Part shown: piece by piece, positions 32,739 to 40,746 of the stretch | How the letters are laid out: every line of letters starts with the position of its first letter | Numbering within the stretch: position 1 is the stretch's first letter | Assembly: GCF_000826545.1 (NCBI RefSeq) | Contig: NZ_CDME01000010.1 | Span: forward strand, 62,001 to 126,000 | From: Kibdelosporangium sp. MJ126-NF4 | GTDB lineage: Bacteria > Actinomycetota > Actinomycetes > Mycobacteriales > Pseudonocardiaceae | DNA length: 64,000 nt | Direction: 5' to 3' | Position numbers and translations under genes: made by a program | Notes under the pieces: model-generated | The model's input: only the letters and a program-made list of their open reading frames with translations | The model's database searches: none | Told to the model about the DNA's origin: nothing

Positions 32739-33705
32739 GACGGCGATCCTCGCCGGGTTCGTTGTCGTCCTGGGCGCCGTGGCCGTGGTCAGTATGGGGG
32801 TCGGCGCCCAGGCGCTCGCCCCCGCCGAGGTCTGGCGCGCGCTGGTGTCGCCCGGGGCCGACGCCGCCGACATCATCGTCCGTGACGTCCGGCTGCCGCG
32901 CATGATCCTGGCGCTCGCGGTCGGCGCCGCGCTCGCCGTCGCGGGCGCGCTCCTGCAGACCGCGACCCGCAACGACCTCGCTGACCCCGGCATTCTCAGT
33001 GTCACAGCGGGCGCCGGGTTCGCGATCACGGTGGGGACTGTGCTCGGCCTGACCGGAACCCAGGTCGGGCAGTTGATCGCGGCGGTTGTCGGCGCGGCAG
33101 CCGCCACCGTCGTGGTCTACGCGGTCGGCCGGACCTCTCCGTTGCGGCTGCTGCTCGCCGGGTTCGCGTTCAGCATGGTGCTCGCCGGGCTGTCGCTGGG
33201 CCTGCGGCTGACGTTGCCGGACGCGTTCGACCGGTTCCGGTTCTGGGCGGTCGGGTCGCTCGCCGGACGGGAGCAGGTACCGCTGACCGCGCCCGTCGTG
33301 ATCATGGTGCTCGCGCTGGTCGGGGCGTTGATGGTGGCGCGGCAACTGGAGGCGCTGCTGCTCGGCGAGGACGTCGCGCAGTCGCTGGGCGTCAACGTGG
33401 CACGCACACGCTTGGCGGTGCTGGTGCTGGTGACACTGCTGGCGGGCACCGCGACCGCGGTGGTCGGGCCGATGGTGTTCGTCGGGCTGGTCATCCCGCA
33501 CCTGGCGCGCCCGTTCGCCGGGAACTCGATTCCGTGGCTGATCGGGTTCACGATCGTGCTCGGCCCGATCCTGATGCTGGCGGCGGACATCGCCGCGCGT
33601 GTGCTGCTGCGCACCGGGGAGATGCCCGTGTCGATTGTGATCGCTGTTTTCGGCGGTCCCGTGCTGATCTGGGTGATTCGCAGGAAAAGGACGGCACCGC
33701 TGTGA
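32725..33705 (+). CDS. FecCD-family iron-siderophore permease (first)
   Basis: A 326-residue BtuC/FecCD-type permease with about nine membrane helices. Typical stretches are VRLPRMILALAVGAALAVAG, LLQTATRNDLADPGILSV, and GPMVFVGLVIPHLARPF, which contains the coupling helix for the ATPase. The start is probably TTG at 32725, with GGAG at 32712-32715; another TTG lies at 32716. It forms the membrane channel with the second permease. Confidence 0.9.
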   Translation: MNASRTAILAGFVVVLGAVAVVSMGVGAQALAPAEVWRALVSPGADAADIIVRDVRLPRMILALAVGAALAVAGALLQTATRNDLADPGILSVTAGAGFAITVGTVLGLTGTQVGQLIAAVVGAAAATVVVYAVGRTSPLRLLLAGFAFSMVLAGLSLGLRLTLPDAFDRFRFWAVGSLAGREQVPLTAPVVIMVLALVGALMVARQLEALLLGEDVAQSLGVNVARTRLAVLVLVTLLAGTATAVVGPMVFVGLVIPHLARPFAGNSIPWLIGFTIVLGPILMLAADIAARVLLRTGEMPVSIVIAVFGGPVLIWVIRRKRTAPL

Positions 33706-34724
33706 TCGTGCTCCGCAACGGCCCCGTGTCGGTCCGGTTCGAACAGCGGACTGTCCGCGTGGCCCTGGTGCTGGTCGTGCTCGCGGCGGCGCTGGCGATT
33801 CTCGGCCTGTGCCAGGGCGCTGTCTGGCTGACCCCTGGTGACGTGCTTGCCGCGCTGGTCGGGCGGGGCGACTCGGCGGTCATCGTCGTGCAGTGGCGGC
33901 TGCCCAGAGTGGTGGCGGCGCTGGCGTTCGGTGCCGCGCTCGCGTTGGCGGGGGCGGTGATCCAGGACCAGACCCGCAATCCGCTGGGCAGCCCGGACAT
34001 GCTCGGCATCGATGAGGGCGCGTACACCGGCGCGTTGGTGGTGATCACCGGATTCGGGTCGGCGGCGGCAGGGATGCTCAGCGGTGCCGCGATGATCGGT
34101 GGCGTGCTCACCGCACTCGTGGTCTACGCGCTGTCGCTGCGTTCGGGGCTGGATCGCACCCGGCTGATCGTCGTCGGGATCGCGGTCAACGGGACTCTCA
34201 TGGCGATCAACGCGTGGATCGTGCTGCGCGCGGAACTCGAGGTGGCCATCGCCGCGGCCGGTTGGCACGCCGGTTCGCTCAACGGCGTCGGCTGGGACGA
34301 CCTGGGTACACCGCTGATGGTCATCGGTGTGCTCGCCGCGACTCTGGCGGCGCTGTCGCGTTCGATGAACCAGGCCACCATCGGTGACGAGGTCGCGGTC
34401 GCGACCGGTGTGCGGCTCGGCCCGCTGCGGCTGGTCACCGTGTTCGCGGCGGTCGGCTGCACGACCACGGTCACCGCCGTCACCGGCCCGATCGTGTTCA
34501 TCGCGCTGGCCGCGCCGCAGATCGGCAAGCGGCTGTTCGGCACGTCCGGCGTTGGGCTGCTGCCCGCGGCACTGGTCGGCGCGGTGCTGCTGCTGACCGC
34601 CGATATCGTGTCACAGAGGCTGCTCGCGCCAGTCGCGCTGCCGGTCGGTGTGGTCACCACCGCGATCGGCGGCTGCTACCTGTTGTGGTTGTTGATCGTG
34701 CAGGTTCGCCGCCGGACCCACTAG
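33702..34724 (+). CDS. FecCD-family iron-siderophore permease (second)
   Basis: A 340-residue permease of the same family (WRLPRVVAALAFGAALALAG, QDQTRNPLGSPDMLGI, GPIVFIALAAPQIGKRL). The GTG start overlaps the preceding stop (GTGA, 33702-33705). It ends the operon; no ATP-binding subunit follows, so the ATPase must be supplied from elsewhere in the genome. Confidence 0.9.
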   Translation: MIVLRNGPVSVRFEQRTVRVALVLVVLAAALAILGLCQGAVWLTPGDVLAALVGRGDSAVIVVQWRLPRVVAALAFGAALALAGAVIQDQTRNPLGSPDMLGIDEGAYTGALVVITGFGSAAAGMLSGAAMIGGVLTALVVYALSLRSGLDRTRLIVVGIAVNGTLMAINAWIVLRAELEVAIAAAGWHAGSLNGVGWDDLGTPLMVIGVLAATLAALSRSMNQATIGDEVAVATGVRLGPLRLVTVFAAVGCTTTVTAVTGPIVFIALAAPQIGKRLFGTSGVGLLPAALVGAVLLLTADIVSQRLLAPVALPVGVVTTAIGGCYLLWLLIVQVRRRTH

Positions 34725-34762
34725 CGTTGTCCGTCGGGACGAGGCGGAAGGGGCCGCGGCGG

Positions 34763-35542
34763 ATGACCGAGCAGACCCACAACGAGGCCGTTCGTGCTCA
34801 GTTCCGGATACAGGCGCAGAGCTTCGGCACCACCGGGTTCGCCGTGGCGGGCCTGGACTGGATCGTCGCCGGGCTGGGCCCGGCATCGGAGGATGTCGTC
34901 CTCGACGTCGCCGCGGGCGCGGCCCACGTGGGCCGCGCACTGGCACCGCACGTCACCCACGTCAGCGCGCTGGACCTCACCCCGGAGATGCTGCAGCAGG
35001 GGCACCGGCTCGCCGTCGACGAGGGACTGCGCAACATCGCGTTCCAGCTCGGTGACGCCGTCGCGCTGCCGTGGCTGGACGACCAGTTCGACCTGACCGT
35101 GTGCCGGTTGACGCTGCACCAGGTCGCCGATCCCGCCGTGGTCGTGCGGGAAATGGTGCGGGTCACGCGTCCCGGCGGCCGGATCGGCGTCATCGACCTG
35201 ACCGCGTACGACGACGCCAACACCGCCGCGGAAGCCGACCGGATCGAACGTCTGCGCGACCCCAGCCACGGCACCACGCTGACCTCGCAGCAGATCCAGG
35301 ACCTGCTCACCGGTTGCGGCGCACCGGTGGTCTCGGTGGAACGGCACGACCAGCCGGTGGACGTGGAGGACTGGATGGCCCGCACCCGGACGAAACCGCT
35401 GATCCGTGACGTCATCCGGGACCGTTTCGAGCACGAGCTACGAGGGGGCCAGCCCACCGGTCTGCGTCCGTTCAGCGACAAGGACGGCAAACTCTGGCTC
35501 ACGCACACCTGGTCGATGACCATCGCCCGCAAACCTGCCTAG
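34763..35542 (+). CDS. Class I SAM-dependent methyltransferase
   Basis: A 259-residue methyltransferase of the UbiE/Methyltransf_11 type. Motif I is VLDVAAGAAHVGRAL (the usual GxGxG is AAGAAHVG), the acidic residue of motif II is in SALDLTPEML, and motif IV/V is FDLTVCRLTLHQVADP. The small molecule methylated is unknown. It lies 38 bp after the permease operon and could be read with it. Its stop overlaps that of the convergent ECF S-component gene (35539-35542). Confidence 0.85.
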   Translation: MTEQTHNEAVRAQFRIQAQSFGTTGFAVAGLDWIVAGLGPASEDVVLDVAAGAAHVGRALAPHVTHVSALDLTPEMLQQGHRLAVDEGLRNIAFQLGDAVALPWLDDQFDLTVCRLTLHQVADPAVVVREMVRVTRPGGRIGVIDLTAYDDANTAAEADRIERLRDPSHGTTLTSQQIQDLLTGCGAPVVSVERHDQPVDVEDWMARTRTKPLIRDVIRDRFEHELRGGQPTGLRPFSDKDGKLWLTHTWSMTIARKPA

Positions 35543-36369
35543 GTGAAGGTGGGCACCGTGCCGTACGAGGCCTTGCGGGACGCGCGTCGCAGCGTGGCCA
35601 GCACCGCGGGGCCGATGACCAGGATCGCGATGGTGTTGGTGATCGCGCGGCCGGTGTCCCACCCGGCTGTCGACGTCAGCAGCGTGAAGACGGCGAACCG
35701 GTGCAGGTTCTCCCAGACCGGGGCATCGGGGACGTAGGAGATGTGGCCCTCGTGGTACGGCACCTCGGCGTCGGTGATGAACGGCCAGAACCACAGGTTC
35801 ATCAGGAACCCGAACAGGTACGCCACCACGATGCCGTAGCCGACGAGCATGGCGATCTCGGCCTTGCCGGTCACCTTGCGCGGCAACAGGCCCGCGCCCA
35901 TCCCGATCCACGCTGAGCACAGCATCTGGAACGGCAGCCACGGGCCGACGCCCGCGGTCAGCAGCGCCGAGGCGAACAGGGACGTGCACCCCAGCACGAA
36001 TCCGAAGCCCGCGCCGAACACCCGCCCGGCGAGCACCAGCATGAAGAACACTGTCTCGATGCCCGCGGTGCCCGCGCCGAGTGGCCGCAGTGCCGCGTTC
36101 ACCGCCGACAGCACGCCCAGCATGGCCAATGCCTTGGAGTCCATGCCGCCTTCGGACAGCTCGGCGAGCACGATCACGATCAGGATCGGCAGGATCCCGA
36201 CGAAGATGAACGGCGCGTCCGGCCCGTGCTGCATGCTCTGCGGCTCGACCCGCACCAGCAGCGGCCAGATGAACATCATCAGCCCGGCCAGTGACGCCAG
36301 CCCCAGCACGACCGCCGAGCGTGGCCCGACCCGTACCGCCTGGTCCGCGCGGCCCCAGTGTCTCTTCAC
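35539..36369 (-). CDS. ECF transporter S component, predicted cobalamin-specific
   Basis: A 276-residue membrane protein with about seven to eight hydrophobic segments, the substrate-binding part of an energy-coupling-factor importer (GRVFGAGFGFVLGCTSLFASALLTAGVGPWLPFQM resembles the central S-component region, here described in two halves around FGFVLGC). Its GTG start overlaps the stop of the ATPase gene (GTGA). Specificity cannot be read from its sequence. It is inferred to be cobalamin because the operon begins with a cobalamin riboswitch, as for CbrT systems known elsewhere. Last gene of the six-gene operon. Confidence 0.8.
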   Translation of the reverse strand: MKRHWGRADQAVRVGPRSAVVLGLASLAGLMMFIWPLLVRVEPQSMQHGPDAPFIFVGILPILIVIVLAELSEGGMDSKALAMLGVLSAVNAALRPLGAGTAGIETVFFMLVLAGRVFGAGFGFVLGCTSLFASALLTAGVGPWLPFQMLCSAWIGMGAGLLPRKVTGKAEIAMLVGYGIVVAYLFGFLMNLWFWPFITDAEVPYHEGHISYVPDAPVWENLHRFAVFTLLTSTAGWDTGRAITNTIAILVIGPAVLATLRRASRKASYGTVPTFT

Positions 36370-37973
36370 GTCGACACTCCTTGGCGCATCGCGGTTTCCA
36401 CATCCGCCACGGTCAGCCAGTCCGGGCCGAGGACCTTCGCCACCTGCGGGGCGAACGCGGGGGAGGAGCCGAGTACCTCCACGGTCGGCCCGTCGGAGAC
36501 GATCTCGCCCTCCGCCATCACGATCACGCGATCAGCCACCGTGGCGACGAACTCGACGTCGTGGGTGGCGACCACGACCGCGCGTCCCTCGTCGGCGAGA
36601 GCGGCGATCATCCGGCCCAGCGCGGCTTTCGCCGTGTAGTCCAGGCCCCGTGTTGGTTCGTCGAGCAGCATGATCCGCGGTGCCGCGGACAACTGCACCG
36701 CGAGAACCAGTGCCAGGCGCTGTCCTTCCGACAGGTCCCGCGGATGCTTGCCCGGATCGATGCCCGGCGCGAGCCGGTCGAGCAACGACCGGCAGTGCCC
36801 CGGTTCGGCGTCGGACTCGATGTCCGCTGCCGCGCACTCGGCCGCGACCGTCTCCAGGTACAGCAGGTCGCTCGCGGTCTGCGGGACCAGGCCGACGAGC
36901 TTGCGCGCCTTGGCGCTCGCCTGCTCGTGCGGGTCGACGCCGTCCACGCGGACCGCGCCGCCCTGGCGTGGGCCGGAGCCCTGCAACGCCCACAGCAGCG
37001 AGGACTTGCCGGACCCGTTGCGGCCCATGATCGCCACGACCTTGCCAGGGTGCAGGTCAAGGTCGACACCGCGGACAGCCACCGTGGGGCCGTAGCGCAC
37101 GACCACGCCCGAACTGGTCAGCACCGGCGGCCCGGCCACCGGTGCTGTCCGCTGTGGACTGTCTGCCAGCCGGGAGCGCAGCGGTCCGGCGCGGCGCCGG
37201 GCGTCACGGACCGACATGGGCAACGGTGTCCAGCCCGCCAGTCGCCCGAGCTGCACGATCGGCGGCGCGATCGGGGTCAGTTCGAGCACCTCGGCCGGGG
37301 TGCCGTCGATGACCGACCCGTCACCGGGGACGTAGATCATCCGGTCGGCGAACGGGATCACCCGTTCCATCCGGTGCTCGGCCATGATCACCGTGGTGCC
37401 CAGGTCCTGCACCAGACGCGCCAGCGTGGCCAGCACGTCCTCGGCGGCGGTCGGGTCCAGTGCGGAGGTGGGTTCGTCGAGAACGAGGATCCTCGGGTGC
37501 ATGGTGAGCACGGAGCCGATCGCCACGCGCTGCTGCTGACCGCCGGACAGCGCCCGCAACGCGCGCCTGCGCAGCTCCGCGATGCCCAACAGGTCAAGGG
37601 TTTCCTCCACGCGGCGGCGCATCACCTGCGGCGCGAGGCCGAGCTGTTCCATGCCGTAGGCCAGTTCCTCCTCGACGGTGTCGGTCACGAACCCGGCGAG
37701 CGGGTCCTGCCCGACCATGCCGACCAGGTGCGCGAACTCCCTCGGCGGCCGGGAACTCGTGGCGACACCGTCCACTGTGACCGATCCGTCGAGGTGCCCG
37801 CCGGTGAAGTGCGGGACGAGACCGTTGATCGTGCCGAGCAGGGTGGACTTGCCCGCGCCGGTCCGCCCGGCGAGCAGGACGAGTTCGCCTTCGCCGATGG
37901 ACAGGGTGACGTCTTCGAGCACCGGATCGGGCTGGCCGTGGTACCAGAAGCCGACGTGGTCCAGTTCGATCAT
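36366..37973 (-). CDS. ECF transporter ATPase, fused double ABC domain
   Basis: A 535-residue protein with two ABC ATPase domains. First: Walker A GRTGAGKST (36-44), signature LSGGQ (142-146), Walker B ILVLDEP (162-168). Second: Walker A GRNGSGKSS (317-325), variant signature LSEGQ (414-418), Walker B IMLLDEP (434-440). This equals the A and A' subunits of ECF importers in one chain. It overlaps both the T gene upstream (ATGA) and the S gene downstream (GTGA). Confidence 0.92.
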   Translation of the reverse strand: MIELDHVGFWYHGQPDPVLEDVTLSIGEGELVLLAGRTGAGKSTLLGTINGLVPHFTGGHLDGSVTVDGVATSSRPPREFAHLVGMVGQDPLAGFVTDTVEEELAYGMEQLGLAPQVMRRRVEETLDLLGIAELRRRALRALSGGQQQRVAIGSVLTMHPRILVLDEPTSALDPTAAEDVLATLARLVQDLGTTVIMAEHRMERVIPFADRMIYVPGDGSVIDGTPAEVLELTPIAPPIVQLGRLAGWTPLPMSVRDARRRAGPLRSRLADSPQRTAPVAGPPVLTSSGVVVRYGPTVAVRGVDLDLHPGKVVAIMGRNGSGKSSLLWALQGSGPRQGGAVRVDGVDPHEQASAKARKLVGLVPQTASDLLYLETVAAECAAADIESDAEPGHCRSLLDRLAPGIDPGKHPRDLSEGQRLALVLAVQLSAAPRIMLLDEPTRGLDYTAKAALGRMIAALADEGRAVVVATHDVEFVATVADRVIVMAEGEIVSDGPTVEVLGSSPAFAPQVAKVLGPDWLTVADVETAMRQGVST

Positions 37974-39112
37974 GCTGACACCCGCTCCGGTTCGGTGATC
38001 TGGCTTTCCTGCCCGGCGAACGGCGGCAGGGGCGGTGGTGTCAGGAACGAGGGGAGCACGCCGAGCAGCACACCGCACAGCGGCACCCACGACAACATCG
38101 GCCACGACAGGTTGATCAGCGACGGGTTGAGGTTGGTCGGGTCCACACTGGACGACAGGAACAACACCACCGCCACCGCGACACCGCTCAGTGCGACGAC
38201 GATCTCGGCCAGATGCCACCGGTCCGGCCGATAGCGGGTGCGCTTGACGCGTTTGCCTGCCAGGCGGAACCCGACCAGCGCGACGATCAACCCCGCGGCC
38301 AGTACTGGGCCCGCGAGGAACCGGGGCGTGGTGCCGTCCAGCGTCGCGTACACGCCGACGCACACACCGAGCAACCCGATGATCATCAACGCTCCGGTGA
38401 ACAGCCGGGTCCGCGCGACGACCTTGCCGGAGCGGCCGTATCCCCGCGAATCCATCGACGCCGCCAGCTGCAGCGACCGGTCCAGCGCGTCCTCCAGCAC
38501 CGGGATGATGATCACGTGCAGCGCGCGGAACCGTTTGCCACTGGTGCCGCCACGCAGTTTGCGCGCCTTCCCGACCCGCAGCACGCTCTCGGCCAGTTGC
38601 GGGAACACCGACAGCGCCACGATCACGGCCGTGCCGACCTCGTACAACGCCGGAGGCATGGCCTTGAGCAGCCGTTTGGGGTTGGCCAACGCGTTCGCCG
38701 CGCCGAGGCAGATGACCATGGCCGCCAGCCGCAGGCCGTCATACAACCCACCGAGCAGCGACTCCGCCGACACGTCGCCGAACAGCCGGATTCCCGCCGC
38801 CCACGCGGGCAGCGGGATCTCCGGCAGACTCAGGATGACCGTCGAGCCCTCCGCGCCGCCGAACACGACCCGGAAGAACACCCGCACGACGATGATGACC
38901 ACACCGAGATAGAGGTAGATCCGGAACGCCAGTGCCCACGGCGCGTCCGTCCGCCGGGCGATGACCACGTAACAGGCCACGGCGATGATCGTCAGCAGCA
39001 GCCACGGGTTCGTCGTCCGGCTGGCGGCCACCGCGAGGCCGAGCGCCCACACCCACCACGCCGCCGGATGCAGGTCACGAGGCAGCAGGTACGTGGTGAA
39101 CACACCACGCAT
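37970..39112 (-). CDS. ECF transporter T component (EcfT/CbiQ family)
   Basis: A 380-residue membrane scaffold with N-terminal helices and the coupling-helix motif LQLAASMDSRGYG, the counterpart of the ARG motif that docks on the ATPase. A second set of membrane segments at the C-terminus makes it longer than the usual ~260 residues. The ATG abuts the stop of the preceding secreted-protein gene without a gap. It joins ATPase and S component in the inner membrane. Confidence 0.9.
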   Translation of the reverse strand: MRGVFTTYLLPRDLHPAAWWVWALGLAVAASRTTNPWLLLTIIAVACYVVIARRTDAPWALAFRIYLYLGVVIIVVRVFFRVVFGGAEGSTVILSLPEIPLPAWAAGIRLFGDVSAESLLGGLYDGLRLAAMVICLGAANALANPKRLLKAMPPALYEVGTAVIVALSVFPQLAESVLRVGKARKLRGGTSGKRFRALHVIIIPVLEDALDRSLQLAASMDSRGYGRSGKVVARTRLFTGALMIIGLLGVCVGVYATLDGTTPRFLAGPVLAAGLIVALVGFRLAGKRVKRTRYRPDRWHLAEIVVALSGVAVAVVLFLSSSVDPTNLNPSLINLSWPMLSWVPLCGVLLGVLPSFLTPPPLPPFAGQESQITEPERVSA

Positions 39113-40162
39113 TCACGCCTCCCTGGCGCGTTTTCGGCGCCGCGCGGTCACCCACGCCGCGAGCGCGAGGATCGCGACCGCACCCCCGGCCACCCACGGC
39201 GCCCAGTCACTGGCACCGGACTGTTCCTTGAGCACCGCGTTGACATCCGGGTTGTTCTCGCCGCCGGTGAACGCCACGTTGCGCGAAGGATCGTCGGCGG
39301 TATTGCTCGGCCGTGGCCTGGGCGGCGGCAAGGCGCTTCCTGACGGCGAGCCGGGGCCAGCCGCGCCCGTCGTTCCCGGTGTCGCGCTGCCTGTCCCGCC
39401 TGTGCCGCCTCCGGTACCGCCCGCCGAGCCACCGCCTTGCCCGCCTGCCTGCCCTTGTCCCTGGCCACCACCCGTGCCCTGGCCGCCGCCGGAACTCTGA
39501 CCGCCGCCGTTCTGCCCGCCGCCCTGGGCCGGGTTCTGGCCACCATCCTGGTCGGGGGCCTTGGCATTCGGGTCGCCAGTGGACGGTTTCGGCTCGTCAC
39601 GTACCGTGCACGGCTCGTTCGACGTGCCCGGTCGCAGCGCCGCGATCCGTGGTTTGGGGTTCTTGTCCGCGGTGGCGTTCAGCGAGAACGACCAGCCTTC
39701 GAAACCGCCCTGGACGAAGTTGCGGTTCTTCACGCCCCACTGGCTGTAGCTCCACGCGCAGTTGTTGCCCGCGTGCCAGTACGACCAGTACGCGGCTGCG
39801 GGCGGGGTGTCCACGCACGCTTCGCGGTAGTTGCTGCGGCCGGTGACCGGCAGCTGTTCGGTCGCGGACGGCCGGTTCTCGACCCGGCAGATGAACGCCT
39901 CGCCCCACCGGGCGACACCGGCGATCTGGAAACCCGCGCCCTTCAGCGCGTCAAGGCCGGTTCCCTTGGTGCCCTGCGGGTTGCACCGCACGATGGTCGT
40001 GCCGTCCAACTGCTGGAAGTCGACCACGACCGTGACACCGGTCCCCGACGTGCAGTAGCCCGGGTATCCTTTGCTCTGGTCGATCGCGTTGGCGGTGAAC
40101 GGAATCGGCACGACGGCGGTCACCAGCGCGGCGACCGCCAACGCGCGTATGCCTCTCCTCAT
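39113..40162 (-). CDS. Surface-anchored secreted protein, transcobalamin beta-domain-like (predicted)
   Basis: A 349-residue exported protein. A signal peptide (to about residue 26) is followed by a domain of ~165 residues with four cysteines and the Trp/Tyr-rich end YWSYWHAGNNCAWSYSQWG...FEGWSF. A Gly/Gln/Ser-rich linker (about 205-285) and a C-terminal membrane anchor (WVAGGAVAILALAAWV plus basic tail) follow. The neighbouring gene encodes a paralogue without linker and anchor. The YW-rich part resembles DUF4430-like domains, related to the C-terminal domain of transcobalamin. Similar proteins sit beside ECF genes in streptomycetes, from memory. A role in presenting B12 to the ECF complex is inferred. 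Confidence 0.7.
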   Translation of the reverse strand: MRRGIRALAVAALVTAVVPIPFTANAIDQSKGYPGYCTSGTGVTVVVDFQQLDGTTIVRCNPQGTKGTGLDALKGAGFQIAGVARWGEAFICRVENRPSATEQLPVTGRSNYREACVDTPPAAAYWSYWHAGNNCAWSYSQWGVKNRNFVQGGFEGWSFSLNATADKNPKPRIAALRPGTSNEPCTVRDEPKPSTGDPNAKAPDQDGGQNPAQGGGQNGGGQSSGGGQGTGGGQGQGQAGGQGGGSAGGTGGGTGGTGSATPGTTGAAGPGSPSGSALPPPRPRPSNTADDPSRNVAFTGGENNPDVNAVLKEQSGASDWAPWVAGGAVAILALAAWVTARRRKRAREA

Positions 40163-40746
40163 TGGACTGTCAAGGTCGCTGTCGGGTTGGTCGGGGTCAC
40201 CTCGGGCGGCGGGTTCGTCGACGCGGTCTTGTTCAGCGAGAACGACCAGCCCTCGAAACCGCCGGGGATCACGTTACGGTTCAACGCGCCGAAGCTGCTG
40301 TAGGTCCACGTGCTGCCCGAGCCGTCCGCGTGCCAGTAGCCCCAGTATGCGTCCGCGGGCGGGGTGTTCACGCACGCCTCTTTGTATGTGGGGTTGCTCG
40401 TGCGCGGGATGGCCTCGGTCGACGAGGGCCGGACCTCCAGTCGGCACACGAAGCCCAAGCCCCACCGTGCGGTGCCCGCCACGGCGATTCCCGCGTCCTG
40501 CAACGCCTTGATGCCGGTTCGGTCAGAGCCGGGAGTAGCGTTGGGCGAGCAGCGGGTGATGGTCGGCGCGGCCACACCGCCGTTGCCGTCCAGTTCCTGG
40601 AAGTCGACGACGACCGTGACACCGGTCGACGCGTCCGCTCCGGTGCAGATCCCGGCGTAGCCCTTGGTCGGATCGATGGCACTCGCCGGTACAGCCGTTC
40701 CCGCCAGTAAGGCGAGGCCCGACAGCAGGGTCAGTGTCCGTCTCAT
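40159..40746 (-). CDS. Secreted Trp/Tyr-rich protein, paralogue of the anchored protein downstream
   Basis: A 195-residue protein with signal peptide (MRRTLTLLSGLALLAGTAVP then ASA). The mature domain is clearly homologous to that of the next gene: GVTVVVDFQELDG, RWGLGFVCRLE, NPTYKEACVNTPPADAYWGY, WTYSSFG, GGFEGWSFSL. Conserved cysteines probably form disulfides. It lacks the linker and membrane anchor. Overlaps: ATGA with the downstream gene, one base with the upstream alpha-toroid gene. Proposed role: soluble beta-domain-like partner in B12 capture; this is inference from the riboswitch and the ECF genes. Confidence 0.7.
   Translation of the reverse strand: MRRTLTLLSGLALLAGTAVPASAIDPTKGYAGICTGADASTGVTVVVDFQELDGNGGVAAPTITRCSPNATPGSDRTGIKALQDAGIAVAGTARWGLGFVCRLEVRPSSTEAIPRTSNPTYKEACVNTPPADAYWGYWHADGSGSTWTYSSFGALNRNVIPGGFEGWSFSLNKTASTNPPPEVTPTNPTATLTVQ

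Noticed and set aside
36366..37973. Double ABC ATPase as the missing ATPase of the siderophore operon
   Set aside because: It is translationally coupled to ECF T and S genes on the other strand under a cobalamin riboswitch. Its sequence is of the ECF type, not FepC/FecE.
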